From the NCBI RefSeq assembly GCF_028764065.1, contig NZ_JACOFN010000006.1:1-64000 (forward strand): 64,000 nucleotides of DNA. The letters are read 5' to 3'. Both the position numbers and the translations under genes were made by a program. Positions 34,748 to 43,657 of the stretch are shown here, piece by piece. The first letter of the stretch is position 1. Each line of letters opens with the position of its first letter. The stretch comes from Fructobacillus sp. CRL 2054 (lineage in GTDB: Bacteria > Bacillota > Bacilli > Lactobacillales > Lactobacillaceae). The notes beneath the pieces are model-generated. The model was not told the origin of the DNA. It made no database searches and saw nothing but the letters and a program-made list of their open reading frames with translations.

Positions 34748-35777
34748 GATTTCCTTCTTTTTGTTTCTTTGTTGGAATTACATAAGCTAAAATACCAGCA
34801 AATAAACCAAAGTAGTAAGTGATCAGTCGCCAAATCAAGATAACCAAAACCAAAGTGGCCGGATTCTTAACAAATGGCGTAAAGAGCAATTGGAAGGAGA
34901 TTTCGGCTCCCCCAACTCCTCCAGGAATTGGGAAGAGTGAAATCACCATCACAATCATAATGTTCATGGCAATGATCATCCAAGGATTAGCGGAAGAGTA
35001 TCCAAAGGCTCGAATAACGAAGTAAGGCACAACGTACAAGGCAATCAACTGCAAGCCCGTGTAGATTGTGGCAACCGTCAACGAACGCGTGGATTTAATC
35101 ACACGCTTGGATTCTTCGTGGAAAGAGCGAATCTTTTCCTTGGAGTTTTCCTTAATGTTATGAAGGGATTTCCCCTTGTATAACACTGAAACTAATTTAG
35201 CACTCAGGTCCACGACTTTCAAGGAAAGTGCTGGCCAAAACATCACCAATAAAATACCAACAATCACAATGGCGTGAATGGCAATGGCAAAGGGAATAAA
35301 GGTGGCAAAGGCCGGGTTAACATTCTCATAAATAAATTGTTCAGCGGCAAAATAGCCGACGATAAAGAAGAGAACAACCACAATTTGGTATACCAAGAAC
35401 TTCATCAAAATCACTGAAAGTGCACGAGAAGCTGGCATATTTCCACGGGTTAAACCATAAAGCTGCGCAGGCTGTCCACCCGTTGCAAAAGGGGTTAAGC
35501 CAACGCCCAACTGGTTCATCAGCGGCACACGGATTAACGTTCCCCAAGAAGTTTCTTCCCGGTCCTGCTTCGAAAGCAAAGCATGGGTCGCAAAAGCCTC
35601 TAAAAGAAGAGACAGAACCATCATGAAGAAGGCAGCAAGGAGATAGCGCCAGTCCAAGACTTTCAAAGCCGCTTCTAACTGCTTCCCACGACCGGAAAGT
35701 TCGTTAACTAAGTAGTAAATAACAAGCCCAGTCATCAAAAGAACGACAAGGGCGGATATCTGATTTCGACGTGACAT
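34740..35777 (-). CDS. YbhN/UPF0104 flippase-like membrane protein
   Basis: A 345-residue protein with about eight to nine membrane helices. The motif NQLGVGLTPFATGGQPAQLY and the later PGGVGGAEISF mark the lysylphosphatidylglycerol synthase flippase-like family, without the MprF synthase domain. Its position after the glycolipid glycosyltransferases suggests a role in moving or handling glycolipid or lipoteichoic acid precursors; that is inference from context. Confidence 0.85.
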   Translation of the reverse strand: MSRRNQISALVVLLMTGLVIYYLVNELSGRGKQLEAALKVLDWRYLLAAFFMMVLSLLLEAFATHALLSKQDREETSWGTLIRVPLMNQLGVGLTPFATGGQPAQLYGLTRGNMPASRALSVILMKFLVYQIVVVLFFIVGYFAAEQFIYENVNPAFATFIPFAIAIHAIVIVGILLVMFWPALSLKVVDLSAKLVSVLYKGKSLHNIKENSKEKIRSFHEESKRVIKSTRSLTVATIYTGLQLIALYVVPYFVIRAFGYSSANPWMIIAMNIMIVMVISLFPIPGGVGGAEISFQLLFTPFVKNPATLVLVILIWRLITYYFGLFAGILAYVIPTKKQKEGNHA

Positions 35778-35792
35778 AGTGTAAGGAACTCC

Positions 35793-36860
35793 TTAGACTT
35801 TTTGATCGGCCAAACGGACGGCAACCGTTCCGTTCTCATTGAGTGGAAGTTTCTTATTCTCAAGGGTTGCACGGTAAACATCGTCTAAGATGTGACCAAC
35901 TTGATGAAGATCCCGTTCTTGAACGACTCGGTACCCTTCTTCGGTCAAATCCGGACGGTCTCCAGCTAAAATTGATTCCATCTGTTGATCAAAGTCGTCC
36001 AAGTCCTTCGCCTTATAGCAGTTCTCTTGGTCAACTAACCAACCATCATAAACTGGGATATCACGTACCAGCAGTTTTTGCTTCGAGGCCAGGGCCTCCA
36101 AAACAACGATTCCCTCTGTTTCTTCATAGGATGGGTACAAGAACAAATCAGCGCCAGCGTAGGCACCACGGATAATATCACCCGTAATGTATCCTGGGAA
36201 AATGAGGTTATCTGGATGGTGCTCAATCACGTAGCGGACCTTACCAGGTACGATGAAAAGATTCGTATTTCCAAACCAAATAAAGGTGATTTCAGGATGA
36301 CGCTTTGCCAGCTCAACAAAGTCGAAGAGCCCCTTGCGTTCAAAAAACAATCCAACGGACATGACCACCTTTTGCCCGGGTTTGATATCAAAGTATTCTT
36401 TATATGCCTGAATTTTTTCTTCATCCGGCTGGTACTTCTTCAAATCAATCCCGTTGGAAACTGGATAAATCGGCTGTGTTAAACCATAGTTTTCGAGCAG
36501 TGACTTGGAATAAGGCGTGGGCGTTACTAAGGTATCCGCCTGTCTATACAAAGCGACCAGGTACTTTTTATAAGCCGGCGCTAATAAGTTTGAACCAAAG
36601 AAGGAGTTACGAAAATCCTCGTAGGTTGAGTGGGCGTGGTAGACCACCTTTTTACCCATCTTATGCGCTTTTTTCACCATGTGCATGGATTTTACACCAT
36701 AGGTGTTAATGTGCAAAACATCATAGTCGTCACACTTGGGATCCGTTGTGACCGTGACATCTGCGATTGGACCGAGGGCCGCCTGTTGCAGGCGCAATGC
36801 CCGGCCAATCCCAGATTGGGCAATCATTTTTTGGTTTTCAAAGTATAACAGAACTTTCAA
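35793..36860 (-). CDS. Glycosyltransferase, LafB-like (second glycolipid sugar)
   Basis: A 355-residue GT-B family 4 glycosyltransferase. The N-terminal KVLLYFENQKMIAQSGIGRAL resembles the LafB group, which adds the second hexose to glucosyl-diacylglycerol. The nucleotide-sugar motif EETEGIVVLEALASKQ has the Glu-x7-Glu pattern. The best start is a TTG at 36860, a few bases after an AGGAGAG site and one base after the previous stop. An upstream ATG would overlap the neighbour by 60 bases. Confidence 0.82.
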   Translation of the reverse strand: MKVLLYFENQKMIAQSGIGRALRLQQAALGPIADVTVTTDPKCDDYDVLHINTYGVKSMHMVKKAHKMGKKVVYHAHSTYEDFRNSFFGSNLLAPAYKKYLVALYRQADTLVTPTPYSKSLLENYGLTQPIYPVSNGIDLKKYQPDEEKIQAYKEYFDIKPGQKVVMSVGLFFERKGLFDFVELAKRHPEITFIWFGNTNLFIVPGKVRYVIEHHPDNLIFPGYITGDIIRGAYAGADLFLYPSYEETEGIVVLEALASKQKLLVRDIPVYDGWLVDQENCYKAKDLDDFDQQMESILAGDRPDLTEEGYRVVQERDLHQVGHILDDVYRATLENKKLPLNENGTVAVRLADQKV

Positions 36861-36861
36861 C

Positions 36862-38097
36862 TCAGTCTCTCCTAAAGGGGTTTCGCAAGAGTCGCTTAAT
36901 ATAACCGATTTCATCATCATTTAGCTGATCTGAATCATCATGGTCATCATTCTTTTTATAGTCGTGAATCACTTCTTCATAGAAGGCATGAACGCGTGTC
37001 GCAAAAGTTGAAGCGTCAACGTTCTTGACCGCTGCCTTACGAATTGCTTCGTCTTCTTCAGTCATTGGGCCCTTCAAGTATGATACGACGGCTTCCATGA
37101 ATTCATCATAATCGTTCACTAATTTTCCAATGGCTGGATTTGTGACCAATTGGTCCAAATAAGGTGAATGGATGGCAACAAAGGGACGGTTTGAAGCCAA
37201 GGCCTCAATAAAAGTCAGTCCCTGTGTCTCAGAATCAGATGATGAAACAAAGACCGTTGCCAAGCGGTAGTAATCCGCAACCTGGTCGTGATCCACCATC
37301 CCCACAAAGGTAATGGAATCTTGCAGACCAAGGTCCTCGACTTGTTCTTGTAGGGACTTACGGGCAGGACCATCCCCTGCAATAATCAAACGGGCTTCTG
37401 GAATTTGTTCGAGAATTTCTGAAAAGGCAGAAATCGTCATGGTAATGTTTTTCTCAAAAGCCAAACGGCCAAGGGACAAAACAACCGGAGTTCCCGGCTT
37501 AATCCCATACTTTGCGTGTAGGTCTTCCTTACCATCACCCAGTTCCTTTACCGCTACCCCGGTTGGAATAACAGGAATTGGAATATCATCAACGCCGTAA
37601 GAAAGGAGGCTTTGCTTCACACGTTCAGATGGCGCAATGCAGCCATCCATTGACTTCAAGTAGGCCTTTACCAAATGGGAAACAGCAGAGGGCTTTAAAA
37701 GCATGCCCTTCGCAACGTAGTGCGTGTAGTCTTCGTACATCGTGTGGTAAGTATGAATGGCCGGAATCTTCAAACGACGGGCAACATACTTTCCGATCAA
37801 TCCCAATGAGAATTCGGTTTGTGTATGCACAATATCAAGGTCTAATTCACGGGCAATATCAACCGCTTGAATTAAGCCACGAAAAGTCAAACGACGGTCC
37901 TTAAAACCAAAGTAAGGCATGGAAGAAAAACGGTAGATATGTTCTTCCTTTGCGTGCTTATCCACCTTCGGATCGGTCGTTGTAAAAATGTAGACCTGGT
38001 GTCCCTGCTCCTCAAGAGCATCCTTTAAGGTTTGAATTGATGTTGCCACTCCAGAAACCTGTGGAAAATAGGTATCTGTAAATAAGCCAATCTTCAT
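36862..38097 (-). CDS. Glycosyltransferase, LafA-like (1,2-diacylglycerol 3-glucosyltransferase)
   Basis: A 411-residue GT-B family 4 enzyme. It has MKIGLFTDTYFPQVSGVATSI, IHTYHTMYEDYTHYVAKG, and DSETQGLTFIEALASNRP with the Glu-x7-Glu motif. These are typical of LafA/diglucosyldiacylglycerol synthases, which put the first glucose on diacylglycerol to build the lipoteichoic acid anchor. It heads the operon lafA-like, lafB-like, ybhN-like, ykuJ, ltaS. Tail is Asp/Arg-rich. Confidence 0.86.
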   Translation of the reverse strand: MKIGLFTDTYFPQVSGVATSIQTLKDALEEQGHQVYIFTTTDPKVDKHAKEEHIYRFSSMPYFGFKDRRLTFRGLIQAVDIARELDLDIVHTQTEFSLGLIGKYVARRLKIPAIHTYHTMYEDYTHYVAKGMLLKPSAVSHLVKAYLKSMDGCIAPSERVKQSLLSYGVDDIPIPVIPTGVAVKELGDGKEDLHAKYGIKPGTPVVLSLGRLAFEKNITMTISAFSEILEQIPEARLIIAGDGPARKSLQEQVEDLGLQDSITFVGMVDHDQVADYYRLATVFVSSSDSETQGLTFIEALASNRPFVAIHSPYLDQLVTNPAIGKLVNDYDEFMEAVVSYLKGPMTEEDEAIRKAAVKNVDASTFATRVHAFYEEVIHDYKKNDDHDDSDQLNDDEIGYIKRLLRNPFRRD

Positions 38098-38139
38098 GAT
38101 TTGCTCCCATTTTGTTCAAGCGCTAAGCGTAATGCCAAT

Positions 38140-38168
38140 ATTATACCATTTTTAAAGAATGCAGCCAA
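38140..38168 (-). promoter_or_regulatory. Promoter of the lipoteichoic acid operon
   Basis: Leftward TTGGCT (38168-38163), 17 bases, TATAAT (38145-38140), about 42 bases before the lafA-like ATG. A small AAAACG/CGTTTT hairpin at 38167-38182, right after the ABC stop, overlaps the -35. Confidence 0.75.
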
Positions 38169-38180
38169 AACGCACCCGTT

Positions 38181-39953
38181 TTACTCAAAGACCATTTGGT
38201 TGTAGTAAAGTTCTGAATAAAAGCCTTTTTCAGCCAGCAATTCTTCATGTGAACCCTTTTCAATCACTCGACCGTCTTTCAAGACCACAATGACATCAGC
38301 TGACAGAATTGTCTTTAAACGGTGGGCAATGACAAAGGAAGTTCGATTTGCCATGACGTTTTCCATGGCCTTCTGAATTTTAGCTTCGGTCACCGTATCA
38401 ACGTTGGCCGTTGCCTCATCCAAAATCAGCAAGGATGGGTTCGTCAAGATTGTACGGGCAATCGATAGCAATTGCTTTTGCCCAGTTGAAAAGAGGTTGT
38501 CTGCCCCAGTGACTTTCGTATCATAACCATCTGGCAGGCTCATGATAAAGTCATGGATGTTAGCTTGCTTGGCGGCTGACTCAACCTCTTCCTGGCTGGC
38601 ATCCGGCTTTCCATAGGCAATGTTATCTCGAATAGACTTAGAGAAAACCACGGATTCTTGCAAGACAATCCCTACGCGACTACGTAACGATTCCAAATCA
38701 TAGTCTTTGAGTGGTACCCCGTCATAGGTAATTTCACCCCCATTTAAATCATAGAAGCGATTCAATAGGTTCATCACCGTCGTCTTTCCAGAACCAGTTG
38801 GCCCGACCAGGGCAACCATCTGTCCCTTCTTCACATCAATTGATACGTCCTTCAAAATTGGACGATCAGGTTGATATGCAAAATCCACGTGCTTCAAGGA
38901 AACACCTTCTGTCAATGGACCGGCCATTTTCTTACCGGTATTCACTTCATTCGGCTTTGCTTCAACCTCTGTGATTCGGTTGGCTCCTGTAATGGCCAAC
39001 TGCAGCGGATTATAAATGGCCGTCAACTGTGAGATTGGCTGGAAGTACTGCTGTGAATAAGTCACGAAAACAACAATTAAAGCCAATCCCGATGCTTTAT
39101 CCATCCCATTGTGTAGGACTAACCAAGAACCAAAGAAAATCACGATTGCTAGGTTCAAAAGTGAGAAACCTTGCATCAAAGGTGAAAGTAATCCTGAATA
39201 AAACTGTCCCCTTTGTGTAGCGTGACGAACACGTTCGTTAATTGGTTCAAAATCTTTAATGGATTCTTGCTGACGACCTTCCGCTAGCAAAACCGCCTGA
39301 CCGGACAACTGCTCGTTAATGTAACCATTCAAGTCGCCGGTAGCAGCCTGTTGCTTTTCAATTTGCTTGCGCGCCTTATTGACGATGAGCAGTGCCACGA
39401 TAATGGCCACTGGAGAAAGCGCCATCGTTACTAAGGCCATTGTCAAAGACTTGGATAACATCATCCAGATGATTCCAAGGAAGAGCACCCCCTGTGAGAA
39501 CACCTGAAAAACCGCTTGGTTCATCGCGTTGAAGACGTTATCCAAATCAGAAGTGAAGAGCGACAAAATCTTACCGTCCTGATGGGAATCAAAGTAACGA
39601 ATTGCCTTTTTTTGCAGGTTTGAAAAAAGGCCCATTCGCATTTGCCCAACGGAATCCGATGAGACCCGGGAAGTAATCAGACCGGAAATCACGAAACCGG
39701 CTTCCGAGAGCAAGTAGAAAAATACCATGGCAAGAATTGCCTGATAAAAGTCAGCCAAGGAGGCATGGCCACCGGGGGTAAAGGAGGCGGTCAAATACTT
39801 TGTTAACCCAGAAATTGCATTTCCCAGGTAAAGAGGGGCCTTAATCTGCGCATAGGTTCCAATCAATACGAAAGTGATTGCAACAATCAGCCCCTTCCAA
39901 TAAGGTTTCAAATAGTTTGTAAAATAGCTTACCGCTACTCTTAGCTTATTCAT
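38181..39953 (-). CDS. Heterodimeric ABC exporter, subunit with canonical Walker B (LmrD/BmrD-like)
   Basis: A 590-residue half-transporter: six membrane helices, then an ATPase domain. Walker A is VGPTGSGKTTVMNLL. The signature is altered to FSTGQKQ, while Walker B LLILDEAT and the switch VIAHRL are canonical. This is the pattern of the LmrD/BmrD partner in heterodimeric multidrug exporters. The ATG at 39953 follows AAAGGAGGG and overlaps the partner gene by eight bases. There is no peptidase domain, so bacteriocin maturation is unlikely. Confidence 0.92.
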   Translation of the reverse strand: MNKLRVAVSYFTNYLKPYWKGLIVAITFVLIGTYAQIKAPLYLGNAISGLTKYLTASFTPGGHASLADFYQAILAMVFFYLLSEAGFVISGLITSRVSSDSVGQMRMGLFSNLQKKAIRYFDSHQDGKILSLFTSDLDNVFNAMNQAVFQVFSQGVLFLGIIWMMLSKSLTMALVTMALSPVAIIVALLIVNKARKQIEKQQAATGDLNGYINEQLSGQAVLLAEGRQQESIKDFEPINERVRHATQRGQFYSGLLSPLMQGFSLLNLAIVIFFGSWLVLHNGMDKASGLALIVVFVTYSQQYFQPISQLTAIYNPLQLAITGANRITEVEAKPNEVNTGKKMAGPLTEGVSLKHVDFAYQPDRPILKDVSIDVKKGQMVALVGPTGSGKTTVMNLLNRFYDLNGGEITYDGVPLKDYDLESLRSRVGIVLQESVVFSKSIRDNIAYGKPDASQEEVESAAKQANIHDFIMSLPDGYDTKVTGADNLFSTGQKQLLSIARTILTNPSLLILDEATANVDTVTEAKIQKAMENVMANRTSFVIAHRLKTILSADVIVVLKDGRVIEKGSHEELLAEKGFYSELYYNQMVFE

Positions 39954-41682
39954 GGTCGCCCTCCTTTCCCTTCTGGCTTTGGTAAATTTCTTGGTAAAAG
40001 TCACTGTTCTCTAGGAGCTCTTCGTGCGAACCAACGCCGACGACTTTTCCTTCATCCAAAACAATGATTTGGTCAGCGCGAATAATCGAAGCAATTTTTT
40101 CGGCGATAATCACCTTGGTCGTCTTGGCAAACTCGTTCGCAAGCACTTCCTGCACCTGCTTTTCAGAACGAGCATCCAAAGCCGAAGTAGCATCATCTAA
40201 GATTAACAAGCGTGGCTTCTTTACCAGCGCACGAGCCAAGGACAAACGCTGCTTTTGTCCACCAGAAAGATTAGCTGAACGTTCTGAAATTTCGTGATTC
40301 AATCCATCCGGATAGGCATTCACGAATTCAGCCGCCTGCGCAGCTTCAATCGCTTCCTGCATTTCGGATTCACTAGCATCTGCCTTTCCCATCTTCAAGT
40401 TCGAAGCAATGCTTCCTGAAAAGAGAACTGGCTTTTGCATGACGATTGAAACGGCCTGGCGCCAACTTTCTTCGTCAATGCTGTTGATATCTTGTCCGTC
40501 CACCTGGACTTTTCCACCATCACCTTGATAAAGTCGCGCTAGCAATAAGGCCAAAGTCGACTTTCCGGAACCAGTCGAACCGACGATTCCTAAGGTTTGA
40601 CCAGCGCGCAGCTTAAAGGAGATATCAGACAAAACGGCGGATTTCGCATTTGGGTAAGTAAATGACAGATTTTCCACCTTCAAATCCTGCTTCAAGAAAT
40701 CATCTTTGCCCACCTTAGATTGCTCGTCGACCGAATGTTCGACCGTCTCTTCCGCCATCACCGCAGAAATTCGTTTCAAAGAAACGAATCCACGGGAAGC
40801 AAAAGTCGAAATCATCCCCATCATCAACAGTGCCATCAAGATTTGATTCAAATAAGTAATAAATGGTGTAATCTTCGCCAACTGATCTGGATGAGAAATA
40901 ATCGATGTTGAAATAAAGAGTAGGGCTGCAACAATGGCGGCGTAGGAAAGCAACATGAAAATTGGGAACATCATGTTAAAAAGATAGCCTATCCGGCGGT
41001 TAACTTCCGTCAACTCCTGCGTGTTATCTGAAAAAGAGGCTTCTTCCTGTCCCTGCTGATTAAAGGACTTCACAACGCGAACGCCGGCCAAGTTTTCCTG
41101 AGCTAAGGTATTGTTTTTATCAATTAACTTTTGAATCTTAGCAAAGCTGCCCCCCATCATGGCAAAAATACGTTGCGAAGAAAGCACAATTAGAACAATC
41201 ATCAAAACGACAACCCACCAAAGCGATGGGATGGTGTAAATGGACAGGATAACGGCCCCAATCAGAAGAATCGGAACCCGCAACACCATCTGCAGCAACT
41301 GCATCACTAGCTGTTGAACCTGGTTAATGTCATTAGTTAAACGAACCACCAAGTTGGCGGAACTATAGGATTGGACCTGCTGTAAAGAAAAGTTCTGAAT
41401 CTTTTCGTATTCAGCACGTCGAATATCAGCAGCCACCCCTTGTGAAACCTGCGAGGCAAAGTAAGTCCCAGTAATGCCGGCCACAATTCCAACCAAAGCT
41501 AGGCCCAGCAAATAAGCACCGTTCTTCAGAACCAAATCACTCTGGTCCTTAATAATGGCAGTCATCATTTTTTCTAAGAACTGTGGTTGCGTCAAGGTAG
41601 CCAAGGCCATCAGCGTAACCGATATCACCGCCACAGCAATCTTTTTCCCGTATGGCTTTGCATATGTTAAAAGTAATTCCAT
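39946..41682 (-). CDS. Heterodimeric ABC exporter, subunit with degenerate site (LmrC/BmrC-like)
   Basis: A 578-residue half-transporter with six membrane helices and an ATPase domain. Walker A is VGSTGSGKSTLALLL and the signature LSGGQKQ is intact. However the catalytic Glu after Walker B is Asp (LLILDDAT) and the switch His is Glu (IIAEKI). This asymmetry defines LmrC/BmrC-type heterodimers exporting drugs or lipids. The ATG at 41682 has a weak GGAAAG site; a TTG within the terminator T-run is an alternative start. It lies behind a leader-peptide attenuator. Confidence 0.92.
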   Translation of the reverse strand: MELLLTYAKPYGKKIAVAVISVTLMALATLTQPQFLEKMMTAIIKDQSDLVLKNGAYLLGLALVGIVAGITGTYFASQVSQGVAADIRRAEYEKIQNFSLQQVQSYSSANLVVRLTNDINQVQQLVMQLLQMVLRVPILLIGAVILSIYTIPSLWWVVVLMIVLIVLSSQRIFAMMGGSFAKIQKLIDKNNTLAQENLAGVRVVKSFNQQGQEEASFSDNTQELTEVNRRIGYLFNMMFPIFMLLSYAAIVAALLFISTSIISHPDQLAKITPFITYLNQILMALLMMGMISTFASRGFVSLKRISAVMAEETVEHSVDEQSKVGKDDFLKQDLKVENLSFTYPNAKSAVLSDISFKLRAGQTLGIVGSTGSGKSTLALLLARLYQGDGGKVQVDGQDINSIDEESWRQAVSIVMQKPVLFSGSIASNLKMGKADASESEMQEAIEAAQAAEFVNAYPDGLNHEISERSANLSGGQKQRLSLARALVKKPRLLILDDATSALDARSEKQVQEVLANEFAKTTKVIIAEKIASIIRADQIIVLDEGKVVGVGSHEELLENSDFYQEIYQSQKGKEGDHE

Positions 41683-41707
41683 CCGTTTTTCACACTTTCC
41701 ATTTTTC

Positions 41708-41739
41708 AAAAAAGGACCCTTCCGCTAGAAGAGTCCCTT
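41708..41739 (-). terminator. Attenuator terminator before the ABC exporter
   Basis: Leftward AAGGGACTCTTC pairs with GGAAGGGTCCTT (G-U pairs included) across a four-base loop and is followed by six T. It lies between the promoter and the exporter start. Its left arm is made of the last five sense codons of the 8-codon leader ORF. Confidence 0.85.
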
Positions 41740-41751
41740 GAACAGGTGCAT
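41725..41751 (-). CDS. Leader peptide MHLFKGLF of the ABC exporter
   Basis: An eight-codon ORF: ATG at 41751, stop TAG at 41725-41727. An AAGGGA site lies seven bases upstream. The codons for FKGLF form the left arm of the terminator, so a ribosome on them would prevent the hairpin. Upstream, CCC/GGG pairs around GAAAA can mask the ribosome site. The layout matches ribosome-mediated attenuators known for antibiotic-induced transporters such as BmrCD of Bacillus. Confidence 0.6.
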   Translation of the reverse strand: MHLFKGLF

Positions 41752-41803
41752 CTCCCGTTCCCTTTTCGGGTATTAACACCCAGTGCCGTATATCTTTGCT
41801 ATT

Positions 41804-41832
41804 AGTTTACCATTACTTTGAATAAAGTTAAA
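41804..41832 (-). promoter_or_regulatory. Promoter of the ABC exporter operon
   Basis: Leftward TTTAAC (41832-41827), 17 bases, TAAACT (41809-41804) preceded by TGG. The transcript would begin near 41797, giving a leader of about 115 bases. Confidence 0.6.
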
Positions 41833-41888
41833 CGAATTGAACGAGACAGGCAAATAGAGCGGCCCGTCCTAATCGTCAATTAAAAAAG

Positions 41889-41913
41889 AAAAAGTCCCAC
41901 ACCTAAGTGGGAC
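41889..41913 (-). terminator. Terminator of yajC
   Basis: GTCCCAC and GTGGGAC pair across a six-base loop; leftward this is followed by TTTTTCTTTTTT. Confidence 0.88.
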
Positions 41914-41928
41914 AAGTTAAGGTTGACC

Positions 41929-42258
41929 TTAGTCTTCCTTCTTTTCGTCAGATTCTTCGACCTTTGGTTCTTCTGGCTTTGCTTCAACAGCTGACTTTTC
42001 AGTTTCCGCATTCTTAACGGAACGGATAGCTGTCAATTCAAAAGTCAAGATAACGCCTTCACAGTCCAAATCAACAGTCTTGGCTTCTTCGTTCACACGG
42101 TCAACCTTGGCGTGCAAACCACCAATAGTCACAACGTCTGAACCTTTCTTCATTTCGTTCTTCATTTGAGCTTGCTTAGCTGCTTGCTTCTTTTGGGTGC
42201 GTTGCATCCAAAAGACCATCACAACAACAAGAATAAGTGGCAAGATAAGGTTTTGCAT
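41929..42258 (-). CDS. yajC: Preprotein translocase subunit YajC
   Basis: A 109-residue protein with one N-terminal helix (LILPLILVVVMVFWMQRTQ) and the YajC core: MKKGSDVVTIGGLHAKV followed by a beta-rich segment. The C-terminal 30 residues are Glu/Lys-rich and likely disordered. It is an accessory of the SecDF-YajC complex. It follows tgt by 43 bases, the common order. Confidence 0.95.
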   Translation of the reverse strand: MQNLILPLILVVVMVFWMQRTQKKQAAKQAQMKNEMKKGSDVVTIGGLHAKVDRVNEEAKTVDLDCEGVILTFELTAIRSVKNAETEKSAVEAKPEEPKVEESDEKKED

Positions 42259-42301
42259 AATTACTTTCCTTTATGATTGATTTGTTACATTGTACCAGAT
42301 T

Positions 42302-43519
42302 TTAAAATAATCTGGCGTTCTTTTTGTTATATCCGTACTCTTCCAAAACCTGCTCACGGAATTCAAGCAAGCGGTCTTCTTCAATCGCCTTACGCATTTC
42401 TTCCATTAAATGAAGGAGGTAACGTAAGTTATGTTCCGAAGCAATTTGCTCACCCAAACGTTCATGAGCGTTGAAGAGGTGGTGCAAGTATGATCGAGAT
42501 AGGTTTTGATAAGGTGAGTAGTTTGGCAAATCGTATTGGGCCAAGTTACCAAACTGGTTCTTGCGAATTGGGTTATCTGAATAATAGGTCAAATCCGGAT
42601 CAATTGGTGAAAAGTCATCCTTGTAGCGGGAATTCTTAATCACCACACGCCCCTTCGAGGTCATCAAAGTTCCCTTACGACCAATTCGTGTTGGCAAAAC
42701 ACAGTCAAACATGTCAACGCCGCGAATCACACCATCAATCAATGAATCCGGTGCGGCAACCCCCATCAAGTAACGAGGCTTGTCTTCGGGAAGTAGTGGC
42801 ATGGTGAAGTCCAAGACACGGTTCATTTCCTTCTTTGACTCTCCAACGGAAAGACCACCAATGGCATAACCAGGCAAGTCCATCTTCACCAATTCATTGG
42901 CTGATTCGGTACGCAAATCGCGGAATCCGGCACCCTGGACAATTCCAAACAGTGCTTGAGTATCCGTCTTCTTATGATACTGTTGTGCACGGTCAGCCCA
43001 GCGCAAGGAACGCTGCATAGATTCTTTCACATAGTCATATGTTTCAAAGTATGGAATGGCTTCATCCAACTGCATCATCACGTCAGAACCCAAGTTGTTC
43101 TGAATGCGCATGGCCACTTCAGGTGACAAGAACATCTTGTCCCCGTTCACGTGGTTTTGAAAAGTCACCCCCTCTTCCTTCAGCTTACGTGCATCAGAAA
43201 GTGAGAAGACTTGGAAGCCCCCAGAATCAGTCAAAATGGCCTGATCCCAGCCCATGTACTTATGAAGGCCACCGGCCTGAGCAATCAGCTCATCGCCTGG
43301 GCGCACCCAAAGGTGGTAAGTATTGGCTAAAATAAATTGTGAACCAATTTCCTTTAGCGTTCGTGTGTTAACACCCTTGACTGCCCCCTGGGTTCCAACG
43401 GGCATAAACATTGGTGTTTCATAAACACCGTGAGGAGTGTGCAAACGGCCACGACGAGCACCCGTATGCTTTTCTGTATGAAGATGTTCGTACCAAACGG
43501 CCGGTTTCTTATCAGTCAT
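42302..43519 (-). CDS. tgt: tRNA-guanine transglycosylase without the usual zinc cysteines
   Basis: A 405-residue Tgt. The substrate pocket motifs [13 protein letters not shown] (Asp near 99), GGLSVGE, and the nucleophile region [16 protein letters not shown] (Asp near 273) are intact. It exchanges guanine 34 for a queuine precursor in GUN tRNAs. The zinc site is odd: after FSPIDPD the usual CxCxxC motif is replaced by a Cys-free insert of about 20 residues before [14 protein letters not shown]. The frame is open throughout. Two ATG codons are adjacent; the second fits the AGGTG site better. Confidence 0.93.
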   Translation of the reverse strand: MTDKKPAVWYEHLHTEKHTGARRGRLHTPHGVYETPMFMPVGTQGAVKGVNTRTLKEIGSQFILANTYHLWVRPGDELIAQAGGLHKYMGWDQAILTDSGGFQVFSLSDARKLKEEGVTFQNHVNGDKMFLSPEVAMRIQNNLGSDVMMQLDEAIPYFETYDYVKESMQRSLRWADRAQQYHKKTDTQALFGIVQGAGFRDLRTESANELVKMDLPGYAIGGLSVGESKKEMNRVLDFTMPLLPEDKPRYLMGVAAPDSLIDGVIRGVDMFDCVLPTRIGRKGTLMTSKGRVVIKNSRYKDDFSPIDPDLTYYSDNPIRKNQFGNLAQYDLPNYSPYQNLSRSYLHHLFNAHERLGEQIASEHNLRYLLHLMEEMRKAIEEDRLLEFREQVLEEYGYNKKNARLF

Positions 43520-43550
43520 CATTCACCTACTTGTTAGATTTACTTCTTTC

Positions 43551-43559
43551 ATTGTAACA
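43551..43559 (-). promoter_or_regulatory. Extended -10 promoter of tgt-yajC
   Basis: Leftward TGTTACAAT, about 30 bases before the tgt ATG, without a clear -35. Confidence 0.5.
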
Positions 43560-43588
43560 CGGACCCTGAAAGGACTTTATGCTCTCAG

Positions 43589-43617
43589 TTGTTTCTTATA
43601 AAAATCCGCGTTATGAT
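43589..43617 (+). promoter_or_regulatory. Promoter of the Nudix gene
   Basis: TTGTTT (43589-43594), a 17-base spacer, TATGAT (43612-43617), about 40 bases before the ATG. Confidence 0.7.
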
Positions 43618-43657
43618 ACTGGAAGATTAAAAATTGTACCATTGAAAGGACAAAACC

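Noticed and set aside
38181-41682. ABC pair as a bacteriocin exporter
   Set aside because: No peptidase C39 domain and no precursor or immunity gene nearby; motif asymmetry fits multidrug-type heterodimers.
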